DNA of 64,000 bases from assembly GCF_000017405.1 (NCBI RefSeq), contig NC_009667.1, positions 2,776,001 through 2,840,000 of the forward strand, given 5' to 3'. This document shows, in pieces, positions 15,344 through 25,953 of the stretch; within the stretch, counting starts at the first letter, position 1; the number at the start of each line of letters is the position of its first letter. A program made the position numbers and the translations under genes. The stretch is from Brucella anthropi ATCC 49188 (GTDB lineage: Bacteria; Pseudomonadota; Alphaproteobacteria; Rhizobiales; Rhizobiaceae). The notes beneath the pieces were generated by a model. That model saw nothing but the letters and a program-made list of their open reading frames with translations. It did no database searches and was not told where the DNA came from.

Positions 15344-17995
15344 ATGCGTACTGAAACCGGCCAGACATTCCGTCTCGAAGATTATCGTCCGACCCCATAC
15401 GCCATACCCGAGACGAAACTGGACTTCTCCCTGGAACCGGAAAAAACCATCGTCCGTGCGACCCTCACGATTGAGCGTCGCGATGGCACTGCAGCTGGTA
15501 CGCCATTGATTCTCGATGGTGACGAACTGAAACTTGTCAGCATCGCCATCGACGGGAAGCAGCTCACCGACAACAGCTATATCGCAACGCCCGATCAGCT
15601 CGAAATCAGCGACCTGCCAGAAGGCAAGCGCTTCACGCTTGAAGTCGTGACGGAAATCAATCCGACCACCAACCGCCAGCTATCCGGCCTCTATCGTTCA
15701 AGCGGCGTCTATTGCACGCAGTGCGAGGCAGAAGGCTTCCGCCGCATTACCTATTATTATGATCGCCCGGATGTTCTGTCAGTCTATACCGTGCGGGTTG
15801 ACGCTAACGAACAAGCCGCTCCTATTCTTCTGTCCAACGGCAATCCGGTCGAGAGCGGATCGGTCGAAGGCACGCCGGACCGGCATTTCGCCATCTGGCA
15901 TGACCCGCACCCAAAACCATCTTATCTCTTCGCGCTCGTTGCCGGATCGCTCGGCGTCGTGAAGGATCACTTCACCACGAAGTCAGGACAACCGGTCGAT
16001 CTGGCGATCTATGTCGAGCATGGCAAGGAAGGCCGCGCACTCTACGCGATGGATGCATTGAAACGCTCCATGCGCTGGGATGAGGAGAAGTTTGGTCGCG
16101 AATATGATCTCGACGTCTTCAACATCGTTGCCGTTTCCGATTTCAACATGGGCGCGATGGAGAACAAGGGGCTCAACGTCTTCAACGACAAATATGTGCT
16201 GGCCGACCCTGAAACCGCTACCGACGTTGACTATGCGGGCATCGAGGCGGTGATTGCACATGAATACTTCCACAACTGGACCGGCAACCGCATCACCTGC
16301 CGCGACTGGTTCCAGCTCTGCCTCAAGGAAGGCCTGACGGTCTATCGCGATCACGAATTCTCCGCCGATGAGCGCTCGCGCCCGGTTAAGCGCATCGCCG
16401 AAGTGAAAATTCTCAAGGCGCAGCAATTCCCGGAAGATGCCGGGCCACTCGCCCATCCGGTACGCCCGCGCGAATATCGCGAGATCAACAATTTCTATAC
16501 GGCGACCGTCTATGAAAAAGGTTCGGAAGTCGTGCGCATGATCCGCACAATCATTGGGCCTGAGCTATTCCGCAAGGGCATGGACCTCTATTTCGAGCGC
16601 CATGACGGGGAAGCCGCAACAATCGAGGATTTCATCAAGGTCTTCGCCGATGTTTCCGGTCAGGACTTTTCACAGTTTGCGCTCTGGTACGATCAGGCCG
16701 GAACCCCGAAGGTGGAAGCTGCTTTCTCCTACGATGCTGCGAAGGAAACCTTCTCGATTGAACTGGCACAGTCGCTGGGGGCAACGCCCGGACAATCGGT
16801 CAAGAAACCGATGCATATCCCGATCACCTACGGTCTTATTGGGTCAGACGGCGAGGATATGGTTCCAACATCCGTCGAAGGTGGGGACGTGCGCGGCGAC
16901 GTCATTCATCTGCATCGTCCGTCCGAAACGATCGTCTTTCATGGCATCAAGGAACGCTCTGTTCCGTCGCTGTTGCGCGGGTTCTCGGCTCCCGTAAACC
17001 TGTCGGCGCCCCTATCGGACGATGATCGTGCATTCCTGGCCCTGAACGACAGCGATCCGGTCGCCCGCTGGCATGCATTGACCGGAATTTTCAACCAGGC
17101 TCTGCTTGAAGGCGCCAAGCGTATCCGCGGTGGTCATGCACCGGCAGTTGACGATAAAATCATCGAACTTGCCGGAAACGTTGCTTCCGACGAAACGCTT
17201 GATCCAGCCTTCCGCGCGCTCTGCCTCACGCTGCCGAGCGAAAGCGATATCGCGCGCGAAATGGGCAGCAATGTCGATCCGGATGCGATTCTCGCCAGCC
17301 GAAACCATTTCGTGGACGCCATTGCCGCCCGTTATGCTGGCGATTTCACCACGCTCTACGATGCCCTGAAACAGGACGGCGCCTTCTCGCCAGATGCAGG
17401 CGCGGCAGGCAAACGTGCCTTGCGGAACGTGCTGCTCGATTATCTGAGCCGTCACGAGAAAAGCCAGAAACGGGCCACCAGCCAGTTCGCCAATGCGGAT
17501 AATATGACCGACCGCTTCGCGGCACTGGCCGTGCTGGTACACCGCTTTGGTGATACGAACGAGGCAAAGGACGCACTGGCAAGTTTCGAACGCCAGTTTG
17601 GTAAGGATGGTCTTGTGATGGACAAGTGGTTCAGTGTGCAGGCGAGCCGTCCCGGCGACGAAGCCTTGCTGGCCGTGCGCGATCTTACGAAACACGCCCT
17701 CTTCTCGCTCGACAATCCAAACCGCGTCCGCTCGGTGATTGGTTCGTTCTCGGCATCCAATCCAACCGGCTTCAACCGCAAGGATGGTGCGGCCTACGAG
17801 TTCTTTGCAGATACGATCCTGTCCATCGATCCGGAAAATCCACAGCTTGCCGCACGGCTTCTGACGGCGCTTCGCTCCTGGCGTTCGCTTGAAGATACCC
17901 GCCGCGAACATGCAAGGGCAGCGCTGGCGCGTATTTCGGGCGCGGGCAAACTGTCTACCGACCTGCGCGATATCGTGGACCGCACTCTCGCCTGA
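15344..17995 (+). CDS. pepN: Aminopeptidase N (M1 zinc metallopeptidase)
   Basis: An 883-aa cytoplasmic aminopeptidase that removes N-terminal residues from peptides. The substrate-recognition GAMEN motif is at residues 270-274. The zinc site HEYFH is at 306-310 with the third ligand E329 in LKEGLTV. An N-terminal beta domain precedes the catalytic domain, followed by the DUF3458 Ig-like and C-terminal helical domains. Length and order match the E. coli-type PepN. The start at 15344 has GGGAGAG at good spacing; the earlier GTG (15308) lacks one. A terminator at 18028 follows. Confidence 0.96.
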   Translation: MRTETGQTFRLEDYRPTPYAIPETKLDFSLEPEKTIVRATLTIERRDGTAAGTPLILDGDELKLVSIAIDGKQLTDNSYIATPDQLEISDLPEGKRFTLEVVTEINPTTNRQLSGLYRSSGVYCTQCEAEGFRRITYYYDRPDVLSVYTVRVDANEQAAPILLSNGNPVESGSVEGTPDRHFAIWHDPHPKPSYLFALVAGSLGVVKDHFTTKSGQPVDLAIYVEHGKEGRALYAMDALKRSMRWDEEKFGREYDLDVFNIVAVSDFNMGAMENKGLNVFNDKYVLADPETATDVDYAGIEAVIAHEYFHNWTGNRITCRDWFQLCLKEGLTVYRDHEFSADERSRPVKRIAEVKILKAQQFPEDAGPLAHPVRPREYREINNFYTATVYEKGSEVVRMIRTIIGPELFRKGMDLYFERHDGEAATIEDFIKVFADVSGQDFSQFALWYDQAGTPKVEAAFSYDAAKETFSIELAQSLGATPGQSVKKPMHIPITYGLIGSDGEDMVPTSVEGGDVRGDVIHLHRPSETIVFHGIKERSVPSLLRGFSAPVNLSAPLSDDDRAFLALNDSDPVARWHALTGIFNQALLEGAKRIRGGHAPAVDDKIIELAGNVASDETLDPAFRALCLTLPSESDIAREMGSNVDPDAILASRNHFVDAIAARYAGDFTTLYDALKQDGAFSPDAGAAGKRALRNVLLDYLSRHEKSQKRATSQFANADNMTDRFAALAVLVHRFGDTNEAKDALASFERQFGKDGLVMDKWFSVQASRPGDEALLAVRDLTKHALFSLDNPNRVRSVIGSFSASNPTGFNRKDGAAYEFFADTILSIDPENPQLAARLLTALRSWRSLEDTRREHARAALARISGAGKLSTDLRDIVDRTLA

Positions 17996-18324
17996 TTCGC
18001 GACCTATCCTGATCGTTGTGATGATTTGCTCGCTCCGACTGCTTAACCGGCAATCGGAACGAGCCTTTTCATGCTGATGAACGCAGAGGCGGTGGACAGT
18101 CAGCTTTCGTGAGTCTTTTCATGCCTTTAGGCGAATCAGATGCAATATCGATTCCACTTAAGAGCTTGAGATTCATGAATAAATCGGCTGATGAAAACCC
18201 TGATTTTTACGCCTCGTTAACGAATTCGCTGGACAGCGCGAATCACTTTTGATTCATTGATGACATTCGGAGGTGGCGTATTCCGAATCGCTTCACTCGC
18301 AGGGAATTCACGAGGGACCATTAT
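17996..18324. other. Intergenic region between pepN and pleC
   Basis: About 330 bp. It contains the pepN terminator (18028-18069) and then an AT-rich stretch that should carry the pleC promoter. No ORF supported. Confidence 0.5.
18028..18069 (+). terminator. Rho-independent terminator after pepN
   Basis: GCTCG-C-TCCGA pairs with TCGGA-A-CGAGC across a loop, followed by CCTTTTC. It lies 33 bp after the pepN stop. Confidence 0.75.
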
Positions 18325-20679
18325 ATGGCGAGCACCGACGCGTATGGCGCGCCGGCGGGGACGCATTGCGAATCCGGTCGGAAAAGTAGGAAAGGCAAGC
18401 TTTCGGGCCATGTCAGTCTTCTTGCTGGTCCGGCCTATGGCAAGTTCATCTCAATCGAGCCTATCCTGCGACGCCTCGTTCCAGCGCTCATCATTATCTT
18501 TCTGATTATTCTCGGCGTAGCGCGCGTCTTTTCGATGCTGGCGTGGCGGGAAGATATCGAGCAACAGCATAAGGCATTTCTGTCGGCTGCAACCGCCAAT
18601 CTTGCACAGATGATCGAACGTGTTGCCAACGGCACCGACGCGGGCGCACAGATCGCCGCGAAGGATATTCAGGACACAATAGCCGAGTTTCGTTCGCGTG
18701 GGCTGTCCTCGTCCGGCATGACGCTTGCCGTCATCGACCCGCAATCCTCCGTGGTCGCAATATCCGGCCCGATATCCGATCTGTCCGGCAAGCCGGTCGA
18801 TACGATCCTTACCGAAGCGCAGCCGCTATTCCTGTTTGCAGAACGTGCAGGCGTGCTGAAAGTCATGCTGCAAGGCGAACCGGCTTTTGGCGCCTTGTCC
18901 AAGCCGATGACCCTGCCCTATTCCGTTATCGCCGTCGAACCGGAAAGCACGATCTTTGCGGAATGGCGCCGGGCAGTGTCGCTCAATGTGACGCTCTTCG
19001 CAGGCACAACCGGCGTGATGTTCGCCATCCTTTACGCCTATTTCAGCCAAGCGGCGCGAGCTCGCGAGGCCGACGACCTTTCCGGCCAGATCCAGCGCCG
19101 TATCGATCTGGCGCTGGGGCGCGGTCGCTGCGGCCTGTGGGATTGGGACATGGCACGCGGTCGCATTTACTGGTCGCGCTCCATGTATGAGATGCTGGGC
19201 TACGAAGCGCAGGATGCAGTGCTGCCTTTCGGCGATGTGGCTGCAATCATCAACACGGAAGATGGCGACCTCTATTCCATCGCCGAACAGGCTGCCGCGG
19301 GCGATATCTCGCACGTTGACCGCGTCTTCCGCATGCGCCATGCCGATGGTTCATGGGTGTGGATGCGCGTTCGCGCCGAGATCGCCAGCGAAGGCGATCT
19401 TCATCTGGTCGGCATTGCTTTCGACGTCAGCGAACAGCACCGCTTTGCGCAGCAGACGGCGGAAGCCGACATGCGCATCCGCGAAGCCATCGAGAATATT
19501 TCGGAAGCCTTCATCCTGTGGGATTCCAACAATCGCCTCGTCATGGCGAATTCCAAGTTCAGTGAATATGCTGGCCTTCCCGTCTGGACGCTGAAACCCG
19601 GCGTGCCGCGCAACGAAGTTGATGCCCATACACGCCCGTTCACTTTCGAACGCCGCATGGCCAATGAACATAACCGCGCCGGTGGTCAGACCTTTGAACG
19701 CCAGCTCAGCGATGGCCGCTGGCTCCAGGTCAACGAACGTCGCACGCAGGACGGCGGCCTTGTTTCCATTGGCACGGACATTACCCAGCTCAAATTGCAT
19801 CAGGAACGTCTGGTCGACAGCGAACGCCGCCTGATGGCGACCATTCACGACCTGTCGATTGCGCGCAAAGGCGAACGGGACCGCGTGCGCGAGCTGTCCG
19901 AACTTGCCCGCAAATACGGTCAGGAAAAGGAACGCGCCGAGGCTGCGAACCGTGCCAAGTCCGAATTCCTCGCCAATATGTCTCACGAGCTGCGCACGCC
20001 GCTCAATGCGATCATCGGTTTCTCGGAAATGATCCAGGCAGGCACGTTCGGCCCGCTCGGTTCCGACCGTTACGAGGAATACATCAACGACATCCATACA
20101 AGCGGCAACTTCCTGCTTAATGTCATCAATGACATTCTCGACATGTCGAAGATTGAGGCCGGGCATTTCTCGCTCGACCGTGAGCAGATCGATCTCTGCC
20201 CGCTTATCAATGAAACGGTACGCATGATTTCGCTGCAGGCGGATGAGAAGAATATTGCGGTCAATACACGCATCGAAGAGGCAATGCAGCTCTATGCCGA
20301 CCGGCGCGCGATCAAGCAGGTGCTCATAAACCTTCTCTCCAATGCGGTGAAGTTCACATCCTATGGCGGGCAGATCACGGTACGGGCGCGAAAGACCGGC
20401 TCAGCCCTCTTCATGACTATTCAGGATACCGGTGTCGGCATTCCAAAATCGGCAATCAAGAAAATCGGCCAGCCCTTCGAACAGGTGGAAAACCAGTTCA
20501 CCAAGACCCATACCGGTTCCGGCCTCGGACTTGCCATCACCCGTTCACTGGCTGAGCTTCACGGCGGCTGGCTTCGCATTCGCTCAACCGAAGGCGTTGG
20601 CACCGTGGTTTCGGTCTGCATCCCTGATCGCAAGCCAGGTCATATAGGCAATCACAGCGCCGAAATTCACGCCGCCTGA
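18325..20679 (+). CDS. pleC: PleC-type PAS sensor histidine kinase/phosphatase
   Basis: A 784-aa inner-membrane sensor kinase. Two transmembrane helices (about 50-72 and 215-240) flank a periplasmic sensor region. Two PAS domains follow (about 266-380 and 387-500), then a HisKA domain with [17 protein letters not shown] (H554) and a HATPase domain with an N-box near NLLSNAVKF and GSGLGLAI at about 731. The H-box context is that of the DivJ/PleC/PdhS family that acts on DivK. PleC acts mainly as DivK phosphatase and PleD kinase, setting cell polarity and CtrA activity. Position beside glnE and the degP two-component pair matches the rhizobial pleC locus as I recall it. PdhS would be the alternative. 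Start supported by GAGGG 8 nt upstream. Confidence 0.78.
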   Translation: MASTDAYGAPAGTHCESGRKSRKGKLSGHVSLLAGPAYGKFISIEPILRRLVPALIIIFLIILGVARVFSMLAWREDIEQQHKAFLSAATANLAQMIERVANGTDAGAQIAAKDIQDTIAEFRSRGLSSSGMTLAVIDPQSSVVAISGPISDLSGKPVDTILTEAQPLFLFAERAGVLKVMLQGEPAFGALSKPMTLPYSVIAVEPESTIFAEWRRAVSLNVTLFAGTTGVMFAILYAYFSQAARAREADDLSGQIQRRIDLALGRGRCGLWDWDMARGRIYWSRSMYEMLGYEAQDAVLPFGDVAAIINTEDGDLYSIAEQAAAGDISHVDRVFRMRHADGSWVWMRVRAEIASEGDLHLVGIAFDVSEQHRFAQQTAEADMRIREAIENISEAFILWDSNNRLVMANSKFSEYAGLPVWTLKPGVPRNEVDAHTRPFTFERRMANEHNRAGGQTFERQLSDGRWLQVNERRTQDGGLVSIGTDITQLKLHQERLVDSERRLMATIHDLSIARKGERDRVRELSELARKYGQEKERAEAANRAKSEFLANMSHELRTPLNAIIGFSEMIQAGTFGPLGSDRYEEYINDIHTSGNFLLNVINDILDMSKIEAGHFSLDREQIDLCPLINETVRMISLQADEKNIAVNTRIEEAMQLYADRRAIKQVLINLLSNAVKFTSYGGQITVRARKTGSALFMTIQDTGVGIPKSAIKKIGQPFEQVENQFTKTHTGSGLGLAITRSLAELHGGWLRIRSTEGVGTVVSVCIPDRKPGHIGNHSAEIHAA

Positions 20680-20680
20680 T

Positions 20681-20723
20681 TAGAACGGCTCCAGTTAAAA
20701 ACAGAGCTGCTGGAGCCGCTCTA
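20681..20723. repeat. Short palindromic repeat / terminator after pleC
   Basis: AGAACGGCTCCAG (20682-20694) pairs with CTGGAGCCGCTCT (20710-20722). It sits directly after the pleC stop and can act as a terminator, but its sequence resembles interspersed repeats of the group. Confidence 0.65.
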
Positions 20724-20787
20724 AGTCTTTGTTTCATCGCATTATCCCACGCAAAACCGCTTCGCACTTTTGCTGGAAATGCTCTAG
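20724..20787. repeat. Interspersed repeat overlapping the glnE stop
   Basis: Shares its ends with the repeat at 15129-15232 (TCGCATTATCC, CTTCGCA, GCTGGAAATGCTC). The glnE stop codon (complement of CTA at 20784-20786) is the outer edge of the element, so the repeat abuts or supplies the gene's end. Confidence 0.6.
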
Positions 20788-23726
20788 ATGTTCAAAAGCT
20801 TCTCAAAACTCGTACGCACGTCAACGGCGACTTCCGCCAGATGATGCTCGACGCGCTTTATGTCTGGCATGTCGGCCGCACGGCATAGCAGGTCGATCAT
20901 GCCGGGTATGAATTCTTCACGTTTGGCATCGCTTCCAAGACACAGACGGATCGTCTGGCTCAGATTGGTATAGAGGCGATGGGCGCCGACAAGGCTATCG
21001 GCAAGCGCCGGATCAGCAAAAGACGGGTCGAGGGCCGAAAGGATTTCTTCTGTACCCAAGGGACGCGGTTTCCGGTCGAGCTTGTTTGCCAGCACGGCAA
21101 ACTGGGCGATGAATTCCAGATCGACAATGCCGCCGGGCTTCAGCTTGAAATCCCAATCATCGGCAGGCGGCTTTTCCTGATAGATGAGGTCGCGCATCTC
21201 GCGCACATCCTTGGCGATCTTCTTCACGTCACGGGGAGAGACAAGAACCTCGTCGATCTCGCTTCTGATGTGATTCATAAACGCCTCGTCGCCATGAATC
21301 GGGCGCGCACGGGTCAAGGCCATGTGTTCCCATGTCCATGCTTCGCTGCGCTGATACTTGCTGAAGGATTCGATGTGGGTGGCAACCGGTCCCTTGTTGC
21401 CGGAAGGGCGCAGCCGCATATCGACTTCGTAGAGCACGCCCTCCGCCGTTGGCGCAGAAAGTGCCGCAATGAGCCGCTGGGTCAGGCGAATATAATATTG
21501 CGACGGAGCCAGCGGCTTTTCACCGTCTGATTCATCCGTCTCCTTGTCGTGATCGTAAAGCAGGATCAGATCGACATCCGAACCGGCGGTGAGTTCGCGA
21601 CTGCCAAGCTTGCCCATAGCCAGAAGAGTCACCTTGGCGCCCTTAACCTTGCCGTGGCGTCGTTCCAGTTCGGCTTCGACAACCTCGAATGCCTTGCCGA
21701 TCATCAGTTCAGCCAGATCGGAAAACGCGCGACCAGCGCGCACGCCATCAATGGCACTTGTGAGCAGGCGAATACCGATCAGAAAACGATGTTCGGCAGC
21801 GAAGATGCGCAGCCGGTCCAACACTTCCTCATAATCGGTCGCAGGTCCCAGAAACACGCGAAGGCGTTCTTCCAGATAGGCGCGTGTCGGCATTTCCGAG
21901 AAAATCGCCGGATCGAGCAAACCGTCAAAAACATGCGGGTTGCGCGTGATGATTTCGGCAAGCCGAGGTGCAGCGCTCATGATCATCACGAGGAGGTTCA
22001 GGAGACGGGGATTGGATTGCAACAGGCTGAACAGCTGGATGCCCGCGGGCAAGCCCTTTAGAAAACCATCGAAACGCAAGAGTGCTTCATCCGCACGCTT
22101 GGTTTCGGCAAAGGCTTTGAGTAGAGCGGGCGTAAGCTCGGTCAGACGCTCGCGCGCTTCTGCCGATTGTGTGGCACGATAACGCCCGAAGTGCCACGTG
22201 CGGATCACGCGACATATATCGCTCGGGCGTTCATAGCCCATGGATGCGAGCGTCTCCAGCGTGCCCGGATCATCCACATCGCCGGTAAAGACCAGATTGC
22301 CGGATGAGCTTCCAAGTTCGGGAGCCTGCTCGAACAGGGCCGCATAGTGCTTTTCAACGACCTTGAGCGCATCGAGAAAAACATCGGAAAAGGCCGCCGG
22401 ATCAGCATAACCCATCATATGAGCGACACGCGCAAAGCCTTCATCGTCTTCCGGCAGAATATGCGTCTGCTCATCGGCAATCATCTGGATGCGATGCTCG
22501 ACGTCACGAAGAAAATAATATTCCTTTGCCAAGGCATCGCGCGCCTTCTCGGTGATCCAGCCCCGCTCCGCCAGTCGTGCGAGCATCGGCACCGTCTGGT
22601 TGCCGCGCAATTCGGGAAATCGTCCGCCAGCGATGAGCTGCTGCGTCTGAACGAAGAATTCGATTTCGCGGATGCCGCCGCGTCCGAGCTTCACATTATG
22701 CCCGCGCACGGCAATATCGCCGTGGCCCTTGTGGGCGTGAATCTGGCGCTTGATCGAGTGCACGTCTGCAATGGCTGCATAGTCGAGATACTTGCGCCAG
22801 ACATAGGGGGAGAGCTCCGCCAGCACCTGCTTTCCGGATTCGCGGTCCCCCGCAACGGGCCGGGCCTTGATCATGGCTGCGCGTTCCCAGTTCTGGCCGC
22901 GCCCTTCGTAATAATGAAGTGCTGCACCGACAGGAATGGCCAGCGGCGTGGAACCGGGGTCCGGACGCAGGCGAAGATCAACGCGGAAGACATAGCCATC
23001 GCCGGTGCGATCCTGCAGGATGCGGACAAGGCGGCGCGTCAGCCGTGAAAAAGTTTCGACGCATTCATACGGATCGCCGATGGCCGGTCTGGTTTCATCG
23101 ATGAAGACGATGAGATCAATATCGGACGAATAATTGAGTTCACGCGCACCGAACTTGCCCATGCCGAGAACAATCCAGCCGCTGTCCTTGTCAGGCTGGT
23201 TTCGGTCAGGAAGTTTGATCTTGCCCGCATTATCTGCATCAAGCAGCAGAAACCGGACGGCAGCGCCGGTGCAGGCCTCCGCCAGATCAGTGAGCCAGCC
23301 CGTCGTTGCTTCCGTATTGAAAATGCCAGCGAGATCGCAAAGCGCGATAAGAACATGCGCCTCACGTTTCAGAACACGCAGGCTGGTCATGAGGGAGGCT
23401 TCCGTCACGTCTGCACTTGCAGCACTGACCGAGATTTCAGCCAGAATATCCTGTAGTGCAGCCTCCGGCGCCTTGGCGACGATGCGATCAAGAATACGCG
23501 GATGACGGATCAGCGCTTCGCGAATGAATGGAGAAAGATCGAGAACGGCGGAGAAGAAACTTTCAGCTTCCGCCTTTTTCAACAAGGCTACGACACTTGT
23601 AAGTTCCTCTTCTCCGGCGCGCGCCGCAAGGTCGGCCAGGAAGGTTTCCGCCCTTGCGGGATCAAGCGGCGTCAAAGCACGGATCTCTCTCTCGAAGAAT
23701 AGTGCCGTTGCGTGTTCTGCCGCCAT
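20784..23726 (-). CDS. glnE: Bifunctional glutamine synthetase adenylyltransferase/deadenylase
   Basis: A 980-aa cytoplasmic enzyme that adenylylates and deadenylylates glutamine synthetase in response to PII and glutamine. Two nucleotidyltransferase domains are evident, each with the G-S/E-x-D-x-D metal site: N-terminal GMGKFGARELNYSSDIDLIVF region (deadenylylase) and C-terminal AMGKLGSRELTAGSDVDLILL region (adenylyltransferase), separated by PII/Gln-response helices. Length is normal. The C-terminus ends at an interspersed repeat. The two-component gene at 23749 lies 22 bp upstream on the same strand, so glnE may be the last gene of a degP-RR-HK-glnE run. Confidence 0.96.
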   Translation of the reverse strand: MAAEHATALFFEREIRALTPLDPARAETFLADLAARAGEEELTSVVALLKKAEAESFFSAVLDLSPFIREALIRHPRILDRIVAKAPEAALQDILAEISVSAASADVTEASLMTSLRVLKREAHVLIALCDLAGIFNTEATTGWLTDLAEACTGAAVRFLLLDADNAGKIKLPDRNQPDKDSGWIVLGMGKFGARELNYSSDIDLIVFIDETRPAIGDPYECVETFSRLTRRLVRILQDRTGDGYVFRVDLRLRPDPGSTPLAIPVGAALHYYEGRGQNWERAAMIKARPVAGDRESGKQVLAELSPYVWRKYLDYAAIADVHSIKRQIHAHKGHGDIAVRGHNVKLGRGGIREIEFFVQTQQLIAGGRFPELRGNQTVPMLARLAERGWITEKARDALAKEYYFLRDVEHRIQMIADEQTHILPEDDEGFARVAHMMGYADPAAFSDVFLDALKVVEKHYAALFEQAPELGSSSGNLVFTGDVDDPGTLETLASMGYERPSDICRVIRTWHFGRYRATQSAEARERLTELTPALLKAFAETKRADEALLRFDGFLKGLPAGIQLFSLLQSNPRLLNLLVMIMSAAPRLAEIITRNPHVFDGLLDPAIFSEMPTRAYLEERLRVFLGPATDYEEVLDRLRIFAAEHRFLIGIRLLTSAIDGVRAGRAFSDLAELMIGKAFEVVEAELERRHGKVKGAKVTLLAMGKLGSRELTAGSDVDLILLYDHDKETDESDGEKPLAPSQYYIRLTQRLIAALSAPTAEGVLYEVDMRLRPSGNKGPVATHIESFSKYQRSEAWTWEHMALTRARPIHGDEAFMNHIRSEIDEVLVSPRDVKKIAKDVREMRDLIYQEKPPADDWDFKLKPGGIVDLEFIAQFAVLANKLDRKPRPLGTEEILSALDPSFADPALADSLVGAHRLYTNLSQTIRLCLGSDAKREEFIPGMIDLLCRAADMPDIKRVEHHLAEVAVDVRTSFEKLLNI

Positions 23727-23748
23727 GATCCCCTCTTAAGTCACGCCA

Positions 23749-25155
23749 TTATTCGACCTTGTCCGATGGCAACGGGAACTCCAGCACGGCGCGCAGGCCC
23801 GGATCATTGCCTTCAAGACGAAGTGCGCCACCGTGCAATTTCATCACAGCCTTGGCAAGACTTAAACCGAGTCCCGAGCCCGGCTGTGTGCGGCTTTCCT
23901 CAAGACGGACAAAACGTTCCGTTGCCTGTTCGCGTTTTTCTTCAGGAATACCGGGACCGTTATCGGCAACGATGATGCGGACCCAGTTCGGATCACGTTC
24001 CATCGAAAGACTCACGGTCGCGGTCCGCTCATCACCACCCGCATATTTAATTGCATTGTCCACGAGATTGGAAATCGTCTGCCCGACCAGTTCGCGATTG
24101 ATATGAAGCGCAACTTCATCGAGATCGCCAAGTGTCAGGTTCACGCCCACGTCCTCGGCAACGGGCTCATACATTTCGGCCACGTCGCGAAGGATCGGCG
24201 CTACCGGCATATTCTCCAGACTTTCGGACGAATAACCTGCTTCAAGACGCGAAATCATCAGGATCGCGTTGAAGGTCCGGATCAGTTGATCCGACTCGCC
24301 AATGATATCTTCAAGCGCTTCACGATATTCAGGCCCCGCCTTCTTGCCGGAAAGAGCTTCTTCCGCGCGGTTACGCAGACGCGTCAGCGGCGTTTTAAGA
24401 TCATGTGCGATGTTATCGGAGACCTGTTTCAGCCCCTCGTTCAATTCCAGAATTTTGCCGAGCATGACGTTGAGATTGCTTGACAGGCGATCGAACTCGT
24501 CACCGGAGCCATTGACCGGAAGCCTCCCGGTCAAGTCGCCTTCCATAATGCGCTGCGACGCGCGCGAAACCTCATCAATGCGCTTCAATGCACGGCGCCC
24601 GACTACCAGCCAGATCAAGAGCGCGCCAACACCCATGATGCCCAGCGCCAGCATCAGCGACTGGCGAATAACATCGCGGAACCGTTCTGGTTCACCCAGA
24701 TCGCGCCCGACCAGAAGCCGCATGCCGTTCGGCAATGCAATAACGACTGCAATGGCGCGATGTTCCGTTTCCGTGCCCTGCTCGCCATAGCGCCGATATT
24801 TGAACCCGCGCTCGATAACGCCATCGGTGTCCAGAACACCGGGTTCTACGCTTTCAACATTGCCTGCAAGGATGCGGCCTGTCGGGTCGGCCACCAGATA
24901 GAGGTAAGCACCTGGCTGGCGTGAACGATAGTCGATTGTGCGCACGAGCTGCGGGATGCCGCCTCGCGCATAGCTTTTGCCGATGCTGCCGACTTCTTCG
25001 CCCAGCGACTGCTGGGTCTGCGCTGCCAGCATGGAGGCCGATAAATTGGTCATGTAGAAAACCAACGCTATCGCACCCACGATGAAGAGCAGCAGATAGA
25101 GCGTTGATAGTCGAACAGCGGTTGTGCGCATGAGCGCTGAGAAGCGGCTCATCAA
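23749..25155 (-). CDS. Sensor histidine kinase (HAMP), degP-linked
   Basis: A 468-aa inner-membrane kinase with transmembrane helices at about 15-37 and 172-194, a periplasmic sensor of about 135 residues, a HAMP linker (about 195-248), HisKA with IAHDLKTPLTRLR (H251) and a HATPase domain ending with GSGLGLSLAKAV. Its start overlaps the stop of the response regulator by 4 bp (ATGA, 25152-25155), so the two are translationally coupled partners. The pair lies directly downstream of degP, suggesting an envelope-stress or related input. Signal unknown. Confidence 0.88.
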   Translation of the reverse strand: MMSRFSALMRTTAVRLSTLYLLLFIVGAIALVFYMTNLSASMLAAQTQQSLGEEVGSIGKSYARGGIPQLVRTIDYRSRQPGAYLYLVADPTGRILAGNVESVEPGVLDTDGVIERGFKYRRYGEQGTETEHRAIAVVIALPNGMRLLVGRDLGEPERFRDVIRQSLMLALGIMGVGALLIWLVVGRRALKRIDEVSRASQRIMEGDLTGRLPVNGSGDEFDRLSSNLNVMLGKILELNEGLKQVSDNIAHDLKTPLTRLRNRAEEALSGKKAGPEYREALEDIIGESDQLIRTFNAILMISRLEAGYSSESLENMPVAPILRDVAEMYEPVAEDVGVNLTLGDLDEVALHINRELVGQTISNLVDNAIKYAGGDERTATVSLSMERDPNWVRIIVADNGPGIPEEKREQATERFVRLEESRTQPGSGLGLSLAKAVMKLHGGALRLEGNDPGLRAVLEFPLPSDKVE

Positions 25156-25859
25156 TCCACCTTGGCGGCTGCAGATTGTTTCGCTCGCCCTGCCTTCAAC
25201 ATGTAACCGGCGCCACGCACAGTATGAAGCAGCGGACCGTCAAAGCCCTTCTCGATTTTCGAACGCAGCCGCGAGATATGCACGTCGATCACATTGGTCT
25301 GCGGATCGAAGTGATAATCCCAGACGTTTTCAAGCAACATCGTGCGCGTGACGACCTGTCCGGCATGGCGCATCAGATATTCGAGAAGACGAAACTCGCG
25401 GGGCTGAAGCGTGATATCTACATCCTGACGGCGCGCAGTATGCGCAAGCCGGTCAAGCTCCAGATCACCGACGCGGTAGATCGTGTCCGCCTCACGCGGG
25501 CTGGAACGACGCTGCAGGACCTCGACGCGAGCCAACAGTTCGGAAAATGCATAGGGTTTGGTCAGGTAGTCGTCACCACCGGCGCGCAAGCCCGTGACGC
25601 GGTCATCCACTTCGCCGAGCGCGGAAAGGATCAGGACCGGGGTTTCCATACCCCTGGCGCGCAGACCAGCCACGACGGACAAGCCATCGCGCTTTGGCAG
25701 CATACGGTCGACTACGAGGACATCGTAGCTTCCATTCTCGGCCAGCGTATAGCCGGTTTCGCCGTCTCCGGCGATATCGGCGGAATGTCCGGCCTCGGTG
25801 AAGGCCTTCTCCAGATAGCGGGCCGCTTCGCGGTCATCTTCAATAACGAGAATCTTCAT
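25152..25859 (-). CDS. OmpR-family response regulator, degP-linked
   Basis: A 235-aa DNA-binding response regulator. The receiver domain (1-115) has the acidic pair EDD, phosphoacceptor Asp in VLVVDRMLP (about D51) and Lys in LTKPY (about 101). The C-terminal winged helix (about 130-222) has REFRLLEYLMRHAGQVVTR and HISRLRSKI. Start chosen where the receiver begins (MKILVIEDD); an upstream extension to 25982 would run through the hairpin and overlap degP. Partner is the overlapping kinase. Confidence 0.9.
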   Translation of the reverse strand: MKILVIEDDREAARYLEKAFTEAGHSADIAGDGETGYTLAENGSYDVLVVDRMLPKRDGLSVVAGLRARGMETPVLILSALGEVDDRVTGLRAGGDDYLTKPYAFSELLARVEVLQRRSSPREADTIYRVGDLELDRLAHTARRQDVDITLQPREFRLLEYLMRHAGQVVTRTMLLENVWDYHFDPQTNVIDVHISRLRSKIEKGFDGPLLHTVRGAGYMLKAGRAKQSAAAKVD

Positions 25860-25891
25860 GGCGCTACTTATAATACCGTTTGATGATAAGG

Positions 25892-25921
25892 CGATGCCAG
25901 GCGGAGAACCGCCTGGCATCG
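25892..25921 (-). terminator. Perfect 13-bp hairpin between degP and the response regulator
   Basis: CGATGCCAGGCGG and its exact complement around an AGAA loop, 33 bp after the degP stop and 33 bp before the regulator start. It has no long U-run, so it may reduce rather than stop read-through, or act as an RNA processing/stability element separating degP from the two-component genes. Confidence 0.65.
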
Positions 25922-25953
25922 AATAGCTAAGAGCCTTAAGGGGCTGCCGGTCA

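Noticed and set aside
17012..17911. 299-codon minus-strand ORF within pepN
   Set aside because: Shadow of the pepN 3' half.
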